Of a DNA stretch of 64,000 nt, positions 48,370 through 57,364 are shown one piece after another. The notes under the pieces are model-generated. The model worked only from the letters and a program-made list of their open reading frames with translations. It did no database searches and was not told where the DNA came from. The DNA lies in assembly GCA_035760965.1 (NCBI GenBank), contig DASTRY010000096.1:49023-113022 (forward strand). The letters are read 5' to 3'. Every line of letters begins with the position of its first letter. The first letter of the stretch is position 1. Made by a program: the position numbers and the translations under genes. The stretch comes from JADGHX01 sp035760965 (GTDB taxonomy: Bacteria; Pseudomonadota; Gammaproteobacteria; Steroidobacterales; Steroidobacteraceae).

Positions 48370-49728
48370 CTAGTTACCGGAGCCCGTCCGGCCGTAGCCG
48401 AGCAGGTTCGCCTTCTTCAGAAGGCCCGGATAGTGATGCGACATCAGGTGCGCCTGCAGCTGCGACATGAAGTCCATCACGACCACGACGACGATCAGGA
48501 GCGAGGTGCCGCCGAACTGGAACGGCACGCCCTGCGAGGAGATCAGGATCTCCGGCAGGAGGCACACGGCCATGACGTACAGCGCGCCCCACAGCGTCAG
48601 ACGGGTCAACACCTTGTCGATGTATTCCGCGGTCTGCTGCCCGGGGCGGATGCCCTGAACGAATGCATTCGACTTCTTCAGGTTCTCGGCGGTATCGCGG
48701 GCGTTGAAGACCAGCGCCGTGTAGAAGAAGCAGAAGAACAGGATCAGTAGGGCGTAAATCACCAGATGCAAGGGCTGGCCGTAGCTCAGGGCCGCGGCAA
48801 TGCTCTGCAGGACCCCGCCCAGACCGCTCTGGTTGTTCTGCCCGAAGAAGCCCGCGATGGTCGCCGGGAAGAGCAGCAAGCTCGAGGCGAAGATCGGCGG
48901 GATCACGCCCGACATGTTCAGCTTGAACGGCAGATGGCTCGTCTGGCCGGCGTACATGCGGCGCCCGACCTGGCGCTTCGCGTAGTTCACGGCGATGCGC
49001 CGCTGCGCGCGCTCGACGAACACCACGAACGCCGTCACCGCCAGCACGATGATGATCAGGAACAGGGCGAAGGGGCCCTGCATTTCGCCCGTGCTCACCA
49101 TCTCGGCCGTGCGGCCGACCGCGCCCGGCAGGCCGGCGACGATGCCGGCCAGAATGATCATCGAGATGCCGTTGCCGACGCCGCGCTCGGTGATCTGCTC
49201 GCCGAGCCACATCAGGAACATGGTCCCGGTGGTCATGGTGATGGTGGCCGTGAAGAGCCACTGGAACCCGGGCGCCAGCACGAGACCGCCGTTCTGCAGG
49301 GCCACCGCAGCCGCGAACGACTGGAACGCGCCGAGCACGACGGTCAGGTAGCGCGTGTACTCAGTGAGCTTGCGCCGGCCGGACTCGCCCTCCTTGCGCC
49401 ACTCCATGAGCTGCGGCACGACCATCGCCATCATCTGGATGATGATCGACGCCGAGATGTACGGCATGACGCCCATCGCGAAGATGGAGAGGCGCGACAG
49501 CGCGCCGCCCGTGAACATGTTCACGACGCCGAAGATCGTGTTCGACTGGTCCGAGAAGAAGCGCGCCACCTCGCCCGGATTGATGCCCGGCACCGGGATG
49601 AACGTGCCGATGCGGTAGACGATGAGCGCGCCGACCAGGAACAGCAGGCGATTGCGGATCTCCCCGAAACGGGCAGCATCGCCGAGCACGGCGGCGGGAT
49701 TGCTGGAGATGGAGGGAGAAGTGGCCAC
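48370..49728 (-). CDS. secY: Protein translocase subunit SecY
   Basis: 452 residues with ten predicted membrane helices. Signatures: FIPVPGINP near 50, GGALSRLSIFAMGVMPYISA near 73-92 (the plug and lateral gate region), and a cytoplasmic loop with KRQVGRRMYAGQTSHLPFK. It forms the protein-conducting channel of the inner membrane. Between rplO and rpmJ, the classical spc arrangement. Confidence 0.98.
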   Translation of the reverse strand: MATSPSISSNPAAVLGDAARFGEIRNRLLFLVGALIVYRIGTFIPVPGINPGEVARFFSDQSNTIFGVVNMFTGGALSRLSIFAMGVMPYISASIIIQMMAMVVPQLMEWRKEGESGRRKLTEYTRYLTVVLGAFQSFAAAVALQNGGLVLAPGFQWLFTATITMTTGTMFLMWLGEQITERGVGNGISMIILAGIVAGLPGAVGRTAEMVSTGEMQGPFALFLIIIVLAVTAFVVFVERAQRRIAVNYAKRQVGRRMYAGQTSHLPFKLNMSGVIPPIFASSLLLFPATIAGFFGQNNQSGLGGVLQSIAAALSYGQPLHLVIYALLILFFCFFYTALVFNARDTAENLKKSNAFVQGIRPGQQTAEYIDKVLTRLTLWGALYVMAVCLLPEILISSQGVPFQFGGTSLLIVVVVVMDFMSQLQAHLMSHHYPGLLKKANLLGYGRTGSGN

Positions 49729-49770
49729 GGGTTCCTGCTTAGTGAGTACTCACTGTTTACGGGCGACGAA

Positions 49771-50202
49771 TCACTCGAATTTGCCGCCGGCCTTCTCGAT
49801 GGCCTCGCGCGCACCCTTGGTCGCGCCCACGCCCTTCAGCGTGTACGCCTTCGACACCTCGCCGGAGAGAATGACCTTCGCCTGCTCGGCGAACGCCGGC
49901 ACGACGCCGGCCTTCTTGAGGGCGTCGAGATCGACCACCGTACCCTCGACCTTCGCGAGCTCCGAGAGACGCACTTCCGCGCGCGTCGCCTTGATCTTCG
50001 AGCGAAAGCCGAACTTCGGCAGACGGCGATCGAGCGGCGTCTGACCGCCCTCGAAGCCGACCTTGTGGTAGCCACCCTTGCGAGCGGTCTGGCCCTTCAC
50101 GCCGCGGCCGCAGGTCTTGCCTTGGCCGGCGGAGGCGCCGCGGCCCACGCGCAGGCGGGGACGCTTCGCGCCCGGAGCGGGCTTCAATGTGTTCAGTTGC
50201 AT
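49771..50202 (-). CDS. rplO: 50S ribosomal protein L15
   Basis: 143 residues of uL15, opening MQLNTLKPAPGAKRPRLRVG with GQTARKGGYHKVGFEGGQTP, the Gly-rich loop that threads into 23S rRNA. It starts one base after the rpmD stop. Confidence 0.98.
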   Translation of the reverse strand: MQLNTLKPAPGAKRPRLRVGRGASAGQGKTCGRGVKGQTARKGGYHKVGFEGGQTPLDRRLPKFGFRSKIKATRAEVRLSELAKVEGTVVDLDALKKAGVVPAFAEQAKVILSGEVSKAYTLKGVGATKGAREAIEKAGGKFE

Positions 50203-50203
50203 A

Positions 50204-50389
50204 TCAGGCTGCCTTCTCGACCTTCAGCAGATGGCCCGCGGTGGCGATCATCCCGCGATTCTCGGGCGTGTCCTGCACGGTGACCGTGTGGTTGATGCGG
50301 CGCAGGCCCAGGCCCTTCGCCGACGCCACGATATTGCGCAGCTGCCCGGCGAGGCTCTTCACCAGAGTGACCTTGATCGTGCCCGCCAT
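50204..50389 (-). CDS. rpmD: 50S ribosomal protein L30
   Basis: 61 residues: MAGTIKVTLVKSLAGQL, then RINHTVTVQDTPENRGMI, the uL30 signature. Between rpsE and rplO. An ATG nine bases upstream is also in frame but the internal start matches the family. Confidence 0.95.
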   Translation of the reverse strand: MAGTIKVTLVKSLAGQLRNIVASAKGLGLRRINHTVTVQDTPENRGMIATAGHLLKVEKAA

Positions 50390-50394
50390 GACGA

Positions 50395-50901
50395 TTACCC
50401 CGTGATCTCTTCGAGCGTCTTGCCGCGCTTCGCGGCGATGTCTTCCGGCGACCGCACGCTCGACAGCGCGCTGATCGTGGCGCGCACGACATTGATCGGA
50501 TTGCGCGAGCCGTAGCTCTTCGCGAGCACGTTCCGCACGCCGGCGCACTCGAGCACCGCGCGCATGCCGCCGCCCGCGATGACGCCCGTACCTTCGGAGG
50601 CCGGCTGCATCAGCACGCGCGTCGCGCCGTGAGAGCCTTTGATCGCGTAGTGCAGCGTGTCGTTCCGCAGACTGACGTTGATCAGGTTCTTGCGCGCCTG
50701 CGCCATCGCCTTGGAGATGGCGACCGGCACCTCGCGGGCTTTGCCGAAGCCGTAACCCACCCGGCCGGCGCCGTCGCCGACCACCGTGAGCGCGGTGAAG
50801 CCGAACTGGCGGCCGCCCTTCACGACCTTCGCCGTGCGATTGACCGCAACCAGCTTCTCGACGAACTCGTCGGCCGCCTGGGCTTTTTCAACTCGTGCCA
50901 T
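50395..50901 (-). CDS. rpsE: 30S ribosomal protein S5
   Basis: 168 residues of uS5. The dsRNA-binding-like N-terminal domain has EKLVAVNRTAKVVKGGRQFG, and GVGFGKAREVPVAISKAM-like and SGVIAGGGMRAVLE regions follow. It supports decoding fidelity. Six bases before rpmD. Confidence 0.98.
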   Translation of the reverse strand: MARVEKAQAADEFVEKLVAVNRTAKVVKGGRQFGFTALTVVGDGAGRVGYGFGKAREVPVAISKAMAQARKNLINVSLRNDTLHYAIKGSHGATRVLMQPASEGTGVIAGGGMRAVLECAGVRNVLAKSYGSRNPINVVRATISALSSVRSPEDIAAKRGKTLEEITG

Positions 50902-50913
50902 GACTCGCTACCT

Positions 50914-51273
50914 TTAGAACTCGAGGCCCGATTCGCGCGCCGCTTCCGCGAGCGCCTTGATGCGCCCGTGATAGCGGAACCCCGCACGATCGAACGAAAC
51001 CCTGGTGACGCCGGCGGCCTTGGCGCGCTCGGCGATGGCGCGGCCGACCGCCTTCGCGGCCTCGACGTTGCCGGTGCTCTTCAGCTCGCCCTTCACGTCC
51101 GTCTGCACGGTCGAGGCGACGGCGATGACCTTGGCGCCCTGCGCGTCCGTCAGCTGCGCGTAGATGTGCCGCGGCGTCTTGTGCACCGACAGGCGCGGCG
51201 AACCGAGCGTGCGGATGTGCGCGCGGGTCTTGAGGGCACGGCGCAAGCGCCGATCTTTCTTGGAGATCTGCAT
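50914..51273 (-). CDS. rplR: 50S ribosomal protein L18
   Basis: 119 residues of uL18, ending in FDRAGFRYHGRIKALAEAAR, the conserved 5S rRNA-binding end. N-terminus KKDRRLRRALKTRAHIRTLG is basic as expected. Between rplF and rpsE. Confidence 0.98.
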   Translation of the reverse strand: MQISKKDRRLRRALKTRAHIRTLGSPRLSVHKTPRHIYAQLTDAQGAKVIAVASTVQTDVKGELKSTGNVEAAKAVGRAIAERAKAAGVTRVSFDRAGFRYHGRIKALAEAARESGLEF

Positions 51274-51280
51274 AAGAGGC

Positions 51281-51808
51281 CTACTTCTTCTTGCCTTCCT
51301 TCAGCTCGATCTTCTCGCCGGCGTAGCGCACGCCCTTGCCCTTGTAGGGCTCGGGAGGACGCACGTCGCGAATCTCCGCGGCCACCTGGCCGACCTTCTG
51401 TCGCTCGATGCCCTTGATGACGATTTCCGTCTGGCTCGGAGTCTCGATCGTGATGCCTTCGGGAATGGGGTAATTGACCGGATGCGAGAAGCCGAGCGTC
51501 AGGTTCAGCGTCTTGCCTTGCACCTGCGCGCGGAAGCCGACGCCTTGCAGCTCGAGCTTCTTCTCGTACCCCTTGGTGACGCCGAGGATCATGTTCGCGA
51601 GGTGCGCGCGGGTCGAGCCCGCGAGCGCGCGCGACTCTTCGTTCGCGTACTTCACCTGCAGCTGCTTGTCCTTCTGCTCGACGGACACGCCCGGGCCGAG
51701 CGGCAGGGACAGCGTGCCTTTCGCGCCCTTCACCGTCACGGCCTGGCCCGCGACCGTCGCGGTCACGCCCTGCGGCAGATCAATGATTGCGTTTGCTACC
51801 CGTGACAT
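51281..51808 (-). CDS. rplF: 50S ribosomal protein L6
   Basis: 175 residues of uL6 with the two repeated domains. The C-terminal repeat contains the signature PEPYKGKGVRYAGE. Near the factor-binding site of the 50S subunit. Confidence 0.98.
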   Translation of the reverse strand: MSRVANAIIDLPQGVTATVAGQAVTVKGAKGTLSLPLGPGVSVEQKDKQLQVKYANEESRALAGSTRAHLANMILGVTKGYEKKLELQGVGFRAQVQGKTLNLTLGFSHPVNYPIPEGITIETPSQTEIVIKGIERQKVGQVAAEIRDVRPPEPYKGKGVRYAGEKIELKEGKKK

Positions 51809-51821
51809 GGCTCTTCACTCG

Positions 51822-52217
51822 TTACGCGACGATGCACAGGACTTCGCCGCCCTGGCCGATCGAGCGCGCCTGTTTGTCCGTCATCACGCCCTTCGGCGTG
51901 GAGACGATGACCGTGCCCATCCCGCCGAGCACCTTCGGCAGCTCGTCCTTGCCGCGATAGATGCGCAGGCCCGGCCGCGAGACGCGCTCGAGACGATCGA
52001 TGACCGGCTTGCCCTCGAAATACTTGAGCGCAATCGTCAGCACCGCCTTGCCGCCCTCGTTCGCGACGCGGAAGTCGGCCACGTAGCCCTCATCCTTCAG
52101 CACGCGGGCGATGGCCAGCTTCACCTTCGATGAAGCCATGCTCACTTCCTGCTTGCGCGCCTGCTGCGCGTTGCGGATGCGGGTCAGGAGATCGGCAATC
52201 GGATCGGTCATGCTCAT
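51822..52217 (-). CDS. rpsH: 30S ribosomal protein S8
   Basis: 131 residues of uS8: DPIADLLTRIRNAQQARK at the N-terminus and GVMTDKQARSIGQGGEVLC at the end. In E. coli S8 is the repressor of the spc operon. Confidence 0.98.
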   Translation of the reverse strand: MSMTDPIADLLTRIRNAQQARKQEVSMASSKVKLAIARVLKDEGYVADFRVANEGGKAVLTIALKYFEGKPVIDRLERVSRPGLRIYRGKDELPKVLGGMGTVIVSTPKGVMTDKQARSIGQGGEVLCIVA

Positions 52218-52227
52218 GCGGCGGCCC

Positions 52228-52533
52228 TCACCAGCTCGCCTTCGAGAGGCCGGGGATCTCGCCCCGGTTGGTGATCTCGCGGATCTTCACGCGCGAGAGC
52301 CCGAACTTGCGGTACACGCCGCGCGGGCGGCCCGTGATCGCGCAGCGATTGCGCAGCCGCGACGCGCTCGAATCGCGCGGCAGCGCCTGCAATTTCGCCT
52401 GCGCCGTGGCGCGCGCTTCCGGAGAAGAGCGCGGATCGCGGATCTGCTCCTTGAGCGCCGCACGCTTGGCCGCGTACTTCTTCACAATCTTCGCGCGACG
52501 CTTCTCGCGCTCGACCATGCTCGTCTTCGCCAT
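52228..52533 (-). CDS. rpsN: 30S ribosomal protein S14
   Basis: 101 residues of uS14, long form without the CxxC zinc motif. The end reads RPRGVYRKFGLSRVKIREI and ends GLSKASW. Between rplE and rpsH. Confidence 0.97.
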   Translation of the reverse strand: MAKTSMVEREKRRAKIVKKYAAKRAALKEQIRDPRSSPEARATAQAKLQALPRDSSASRLRNRCAITGRPRGVYRKFGLSRVKIREITNRGEIPGLSKASW

Positions 52534-52539
52534 AAATGC

Positions 52540-53082
52540 TTATTTCCGGAATGGGAAGTTGAACGCTTCGAGCAGAGCCCGTCCCTGCTTGTTGTCGCTC
52601 GCAGTCGTCGTAATCGTGATGTCCATGCCCCGAATCTGGTCGATCTGGTCGTACTGGATCTCGGGGAAGATGATCTGCTCCTTCACGCCGAGGCTGTAGT
52701 TGCCGCGCCCGTCGAACGAGCGGGGCGAGACGCCGCGGAAATCGCGGATGCGGGGCATTGCGATGTTGATCAGGCGATCCAGGAACTCGTACATGCGATC
52801 GCCGCGCAGCGTGACCATGCAGCCGACGCCGAGCCCGGCGCGCAGCTTGAAGGACGCCACCGCCTTGCGCGACTTGCGCACGGAGGGCTTCTGCCCGGTG
52901 ATCTTCGTCAGGTCCGCAACGGCCGCATCCATCAGCTTGCGGTCCGCCACCGCCTCGCCGACGCCCATGTTGACCGTGATCTTCTCGATCTTCGGCACCT
53001 GCATCGGGTTGGCGAGACCGAGCTCTTGCTTGAGCTTCGGGACGATCTCGTTGCGGTATTGCTCGTGTAGCCTGGCTGCCAT
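52540..53082 (-). CDS. rplE: 50S ribosomal protein L5
   Basis: 180 residues of uL5 from ATG 53082 (MAARLHEQYRNEIVPKL). An upstream ATG adds 14 non-conserved residues. Signatures IEKITVNMGVGEA and FRGVSPRSFDGRGNYSLGV. Binds 5S rRNA. Confidence 0.97.
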   Translation of the reverse strand: MAARLHEQYRNEIVPKLKQELGLANPMQVPKIEKITVNMGVGEAVADRKLMDAAVADLTKITGQKPSVRKSRKAVASFKLRAGLGVGCMVTLRGDRMYEFLDRLINIAMPRIRDFRGVSPRSFDGRGNYSLGVKEQIIFPEIQYDQIDQIRGMDITITTTASDNKQGRALLEAFNFPFRK

Positions 53083-53104
53083 GTCAGTTCTCGTGGCGCG
53101 ACGC

Positions 53105-53422
53105 TCACGCGTCGAGCTGCTCACCGTTCGACTTGAAGAAGCGCACCTTCTTGCCGTCCGCGAGCGTCTTGTAGCCGATGCGGTCGGCGCGCTTCGCGGC
53201 CGGGTTCCAGATCGCGACCTTCGACACCGGAAGCGGCGCTTCCTTCTCGACGATGCCGCCGGCCTGCCCGAGCTGCGGGTTGGGCTTCGTGTGCTTCTTC
53301 ACCTTGTTCACGTTCTCGACGAGCACGCGCCCGTCCGGGAACACCTTCAATACTTGGCCCTGCCGGCCCTTCTCGCGGCCGGAGAGCACGACCACCTGGT
53401 CGCCCTTGCGAATCTTGCTCAC
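53105..53422 (-). CDS. rplX: 50S ribosomal protein L24
   Basis: 105 residues of uL24 from a GTG at 53422, with GGAGG upstream. The KOW motif spans KGDQVVVLSGREKGRQGQVLKV in part. The GTG overlaps the rplN stop as GTGA. Confidence 0.96.
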   Translation of the reverse strand: MSKIRKGDQVVVLSGREKGRQGQVLKVFPDGRVLVENVNKVKKHTKPNPQLGQAGGIVEKEAPLPVSKVAIWNPAAKRADRIGYKTLADGKKVRFFKSNGEQLDA

Positions 53423-53787
53423 AGGACCTCCGGCGCGAGCGAGATGATCTTCATGAACTGCGACGTGCGCAGCTCGCGCGTGACGGGCCCGAAGATGCGG
53501 GTGCCGATCGGCTCGAGTTTGTTCGTCAGCAGCACCGCGGCGTTGCCGTCGAAGCGGATCAGCGAGCCGTCCTGACGGCGCACACCGCGCTTCGTGCGCA
53601 CGACCACCGCGTCGTACACCTCGCCCTTCTTCACCTTGCCGCGCGGGATGGCGTCCTTGACGCTCACCTTGATGACGTCGCCCACCTGCGCGTAGCGGCG
53701 GCGCGTGCCGCCCAGCACCTTGATGCACATCAACGTGCGCGCGCCGCTGTTGTCCGCGGCATTGAGCATCGTGCGTAACTGAATCAT
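53419..53787 (-). CDS. rplN: 50S ribosomal protein L14
   Basis: 122 residues of uL14: MIQLRTMLNAADNSGARTLM and VRTKRGVRRQDGSLIRFDGN. It is the binding site of RsfS, whose gene is at 18933-19379. First gene of the spc part. Confidence 0.98.
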   Translation of the reverse strand: MIQLRTMLNAADNSGARTLMCIKVLGGTRRRYAQVGDVIKVSVKDAIPRGKVKKGEVYDAVVVRTKRGVRRQDGSLIRFDGNAAVLLTNKLEPIGTRIFGPVTRELRTSQFMKIISLAPEVL

Positions 53788-53810
53788 GGGACTCTCCTAC
53801 GCCTCTCTGC

Positions 53811-54095
53811 TCAGGCGCTCGCGCGCCCGACCACCTTCACGAGCTTCCACGACTTGCGTCGGGACAGCGGCCGGCACGGGGTGATCTGCACCGTGTCGCC
53901 TTCTTTCGATTCGCCGTTCTCGTCGTGCGCGAGCAGCTTGGTCGTGCGGCGGATGTACTTGCCGTACCGCTCGTGCCGGATCAAGCGCTCGACCTCGACC
54001 GCGATCGTCTTCTGCATCTTCGCGCTGACGACTTTGCCCGTCAGCGTGCGTGTGCCCTGCTTGGGCGCTTCGCCATTGCTCTGTTCGGCGCTCAT
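53811..54095 (-). CDS. rpsQ: 30S ribosomal protein S17
   Basis: 94 residues of uS17 from ATG 54095, which overlaps rpmC by four bases. Core RTLTGKVVSAKMQKTIAVEV and DTVQITPCRPLSRRKSWKLV. Confidence 0.97.
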   Translation of the reverse strand: MSAEQSNGEAPKQGTRTLTGKVVSAKMQKTIAVEVERLIRHERYGKYIRRTTKLLAHDENGESKEGDTVQITPCRPLSRRKSWKLVKVVGRASA

Positions 54096-54385
54096 TTCTT
54101 CACTCCAGCGGCGGCAGCGAGCTGCGCCTCGCGCGCGATCGTCTTCAACCGCGCAATGTTCTTGCGGACTTTGCCGAACTGATCCGGCTTCACCGCCTGA
54201 CCCGTCGCGCGCTGCAGGCGCAGCGCGAACTGCTCCTTGCGCAGCTTCAGCAGCTCGTCGTGCAGATCGGCGGCGCTCGCCGCGCGCCACTTCACGAGCG
54301 TCTCGTCCGGCGCGTTCTGGCGCTTCGCCTTCGGGGTCGTCGCCGGCGCGGCCTCCGCCGCGGCCTTCTTCTTGCGCGCAGCCAT
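54092..54385 (-). CDS. rpmC: 50S ribosomal protein L29 with an N-terminal extension
   Basis: 97 residues. The usual uL29 of about 63 residues begins near residue 33 (WRAASAADLHDELLKLRKEQ). The preceding 30 or so residues are Lys/Ala/Thr-rich (AARKKKAAAEAAPATTP). The start and the rplP stop share one base. The downstream rpsQ start overlaps. Confidence 0.95.
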   Translation of the reverse strand: MAARKKKAAAEAAPATTPKAKRQNAPDETLVKWRAASAADLHDELLKLRKEQFALRLQRATGQAVKPDQFGKVRKNIARLKTIAREAQLAAAAGVKK

Positions 54386-54798
54386 CAGCGCACCTGCCTC
54401 TTCACGAACATCGTCGACACGGAGAGCTTCGAGCCGGCGAGCCGGAACGCTTCGCGCGCCGTCGCCTCATCGACGCCTTCCATCTCGAACAGCACTTTCC
54501 CGGGCTGCACCTTCGCCACCCAGTACTCGACATTGCCCTTGCCCGAGCCCATGCGGACTTCGAGCGGCTTCTTGGTGATCGGCACGTCGGGGAACACGCG
54601 GATCCAGATCTGGCCGCCGCGTTTCACGGAGCGCGCCATCGCGCGGCGCGCCGCCTCGATCTCGCGCGCCGTCATGCGGGCGCGGCTCGTGGCCTTCAAC
54701 CCGTACTCGCCGAACGCGACGTGGCTGCCGCGCACGGCCAAACCGGCGTTACGGCCCTTGAACTGCTTGCGAAACTTGGTGCGCTTTGGCTGAAGCAT
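54385..54798 (-). CDS. rplP: 50S ribosomal protein L16
   Basis: 137 residues of uL16: MLQPKRTKFRKQFKGRNAGL and the RGGQIWIRVFPDVPITKKP region near the A site. Between rpsC and rpmC. Confidence 0.98.
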   Translation of the reverse strand: MLQPKRTKFRKQFKGRNAGLAVRGSHVAFGEYGLKATSRARMTAREIEAARRAMARSVKRGGQIWIRVFPDVPITKKPLEVRMGSGKGNVEYWVAKVQPGKVLFEMEGVDEATAREAFRLAGSKLSVSTMFVKRQVR

Positions 54799-54813
54799 GG
54801 TCGTGCGATCCGG

Positions 54814-55554
54814 TTAAGCGGTGGCCGGCGCTTCCGCGCCCGGCGCGGGCGGTGTGGCCGGCGCAGCGCCCTCGGCGCCCTGCTCGGCCGTCGAGACCGG
54901 CGCCTCGATCTGCGGCTTCTCGAACACCTCGCCCTTGAAGATCCACACCTTCACGCCGATGACGCCGTAGGTAGTTCGGGCCTCCGACAGGCCGTAGTCG
55001 ATGTCCGCGCGGAACGTGTGCAGCGGAATGCGGCCCTCGCGGTACCACTCGGTGCGCGCGATTTCCGAGCCGTTCAGGCGGCCCGACACGCGCACCTTCA
55101 CGCCGAGCGCGCCGCTGCGCATCGTGCTCATCACGGCGCGCTTCATGGCGCGGCGGAACATCACGCGCTTCTCGATCTGCTGCGCGATGCTGTCGGCGAC
55201 GAGCTTCGCATCGAGCTCGGGCTTTCTGATCTCGGCGATGTTCAGGCGCACGTCGTTGACGTTCATGCCGAGCAGCTTCGCCGTCTCGGCGCGCAGCTTC
55301 TCGATGTCCTCGCCCTTCTTGCCGATGACGATGCCGGGACGCGCGGTCTGAATGGTGATGTTCACCTTCTTCGCGGCGCGCTCGATCTGGATGCGGCTCA
55401 CCGAGGCATCCTTCAGCTTCTGCGTCAGGAACTCGCGCACCCGGAAGTCCGTGTACACGTGCACCGGAAACTGCTTCTTGCCGGCATACCACTTCGACAT
55501 CCAGTCGCGGGTGATGCCGAGGCGAATGCCGAACGGATTAACTTTCTGACCCAT
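54814..55554 (-). CDS. rpsC: 30S ribosomal protein S3 with an Ala/Pro tail
   Basis: 246 residues of uS3. The KH domain has ITIQTARPGIVIGKKGEDIE, and the C-terminal domain AIKVRVSGRLNG-like and GRIPLHTFRADIDYG. About 25 Ala/Pro/Glu residues extend the usual end. Confidence 0.98.
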   Translation of the reverse strand: MGQKVNPFGIRLGITRDWMSKWYAGKKQFPVHVYTDFRVREFLTQKLKDASVSRIQIERAAKKVNITIQTARPGIVIGKKGEDIEKLRAETAKLLGMNVNDVRLNIAEIRKPELDAKLVADSIAQQIEKRVMFRRAMKRAVMSTMRSGALGVKVRVSGRLNGSEIARTEWYREGRIPLHTFRADIDYGLSEARTTYGVIGVKVWIFKGEVFEKPQIEAPVSTAEQGAEGAAPATPPAPGAEAPATA

Positions 55555-55557
55555 GCG

Positions 55558-55902
55558 TCAATCCTTCTTACCGTCGCTCACGGCAACGGTGATGTGACTG
55601 TTGCGCTTGATGATGCGGGTGCCGCGGCCCTTGGCCTTCGACCCGAAGCGCTTGAACATCGGCGCCGCATCCACGTAGATGCGCGACACCTTGAGATCGT
55701 CCACGTCGAGACCGGCGTTCTCGCGCGCGTTCTCGACCGCCGACCAGAGCACCTTGTAAACGAGCTTCGCGCCCTTCTTCGGCATGAACTTGAGCGTCGC
55801 GAGCGCAGGCCCGGCGTTCTTGCCGCGCACGGTGTCGGCGACGAGCCGGCACTTCTGCGGCGAGATGCGCGCGTAACGCAGCTTTGCGGTGACTTCTGCC
55901 AT
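55558..55902 (-). CDS. rplV: 50S ribosomal protein L22
   Basis: 114 residues of uL22: AKLRYARISPQKCRLVADTVRG at the N-terminus in part and the AAPMFKRFGSKAKGRGTRI hairpin that lines the exit tunnel. Confidence 0.98.
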   Translation of the reverse strand: MAEVTAKLRYARISPQKCRLVADTVRGKNAGPALATLKFMPKKGAKLVYKVLWSAVENARENAGLDVDDLKVSRIYVDAAPMFKRFGSKAKGRGTRIIKRNSHITVAVSDGKKD

Positions 55903-55913
55903 GACGCTCTCCT

Positions 55914-56195
55914 TCAGCCGCCCGACTCGACCTTGCGGTCGCCGGAGTGGGCCTTGAACGTGCGCGTCGGCGCGAACTCGCCGAGCTTGTGGCCGACCAT
56001 GTTCTCGGAGATGAGCACCGGCACGTGCTGACGGCCGTTGTGGACGGCAATCGTGAGCCCGACCATCTCCGGCAGCACCATCGAGCGGCGCGACCAGGTC
56101 TTGATCGGCTTGCGATCGTTCTTGGCCTGCGCCACCTGCACCTTCTTCACGAGGTGCAGATCGACGAACGGGCCCTTCTTCGTTGAACGCGGCAT
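55914..56195 (-). CDS. rpsS: 30S ribosomal protein S19
   Basis: 93 residues of uS19: MPRSTKKGPFVDLHLVKKV and NGRQHVPVLISENMVGHKLG. Starts two bases after the rplB stop. Confidence 0.98.
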   Translation of the reverse strand: MPRSTKKGPFVDLHLVKKVQVAQAKNDRKPIKTWSRRSMVLPEMVGLTIAVHNGRQHVPVLISENMVGHKLGEFAPTRTFKAHSGDRKVESGG

Positions 56196-56197
56196 GA

Positions 56198-57034
56198 CTA
56201 GCGAACCTTGTTCTTACGGCGCTGGACGATCATGTTGTCCGTGCGCTTGTTGTGGCGGGTCTTGAGACCCTTGGTGTTCCAGCCCCACGGGGACACCGGG
56301 TGCGGATTACCTTGACCGGACTTGCCTTCACCGCCGCCGTGCGGGTGATCGACGGGGTTCATCGCGAGGCCGCGCACCGTCGGGCGCACGCCGCGCCAGC
56401 GGATCGCACCGGCCTTGCCGTACGAGCGCAGGTTGTGCTCGTCGTTGCCGACTTCGCCGATGGTCGCGCGGCAATCGATGTGCACCTTGCGCGTCTCGCC
56501 CGACTTCAAGCGCAGGTACGCGTAGATGCCCTCGCGCGCCGTGTACGCCACGGAGCTGCCGGCGCTGCGCGCGAGCTGGCCGCCTTTGCCGGGCTTCAGC
56601 TCGACGTTGTAGACGGTCGAGCCGACCGGGATGTTACGCAGCGTCATCGCGTTGCCCGCCTTGATGGGCGCGTCGGCTCCCGAGCGCACCTCGTCCCCGA
56701 CCTTCATGCCCTTCGGCGCGATGATGTAGCGGCGCTCGCCGTCGACGTACTTGATGAGGGCGATGTGCGCCGTGCGGTTCGGATCGTATTCGAGACGCTC
56801 GACGACGCCGGCGACGCCGTCCTTGTCGCGCTTGAAGTCGATGATGCGGTACTTCTGCGTCGATCCGCCGCCCTTGTGGCGCGTCGTGATGCGGCCGAAG
56901 CTGTTGCGCGCACCGGTCTTCTTCTGGTGCGTCGTCAACGGCGCGTACGGATCGCCCTTCCACAGGTGCGACCGGTCGATCTTGATCACCGAGCGCGTGC
57001 CCGGTGAGGTCGGCTTCATTTTGATGAGGGCCAT
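56198..57034 (-). CDS. rplB: 50S ribosomal protein L2
   Basis: 278 residues of uL2. The peptidyl-transferase-proximal signature RGLAMNPVDHPHGGGEG is intact near residue 220. It needs no special comment beyond its standard place between rplW and rpsS. Confidence 0.99.
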   Translation of the reverse strand: MALIKMKPTSPGTRSVIKIDRSHLWKGDPYAPLTTHQKKTGARNSFGRITTRHKGGGSTQKYRIIDFKRDKDGVAGVVERLEYDPNRTAHIALIKYVDGERRYIIAPKGMKVGDEVRSGADAPIKAGNAMTLRNIPVGSTVYNVELKPGKGGQLARSAGSSVAYTAREGIYAYLRLKSGETRKVHIDCRATIGEVGNDEHNLRSYGKAGAIRWRGVRPTVRGLAMNPVDHPHGGGEGKSGQGNPHPVSPWGWNTKGLKTRHNKRTDNMIVQRRKNKVR

Positions 57035-57058
57035 GTCTCTTCGCCTTGCGTGCGCGGC

Positions 57059-57364
57059 TTACGCCTTCGCGCGCGCCTCGTAGTCGATGGTCTGACCCTG
57101 GACGAGGCTGACATAGGCCTTCTTCCAGTCCTGGGTGCGGCCGACGAGACGGCCGAAACGGCGCGTCTTGCCCGGCTCGTTCACGATCTGCACGCCCTTG
57201 ACCTTCACGCCTTCGAACATCAGCTCGACGGCCTGCTTGATGTCGGTCTTGGTGGCGTTGCGCTTCACGCGGAACGTGTACTGATTGCTGTTCTGCATCG
57301 CGAGCGACGTCTTCTCGGTGACGTGCGGAGCGATGAGCACACTCATGAGCTGTTCGCGGTTCAC
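57059..57364 (-). CDS. rplW: 50S ribosomal protein L23
   Basis: 101 residues of uL23, core VLIAPHVTEKTSLAMQNSNQ and KVKGVQIVNEPGKTRR. It forms part of the exit-tunnel docking site for trigger factor and SRP. Start ATG 57364 overlaps the rplD stop. Confidence 0.97.
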   Translation of the reverse strand: MNREQLMSVLIAPHVTEKTSLAMQNSNQYTFRVKRNATKTDIKQAVELMFEGVKVKGVQIVNEPGKTRRFGRLVGRTQDWKKAYVSLVQGQTIDYEARAKA

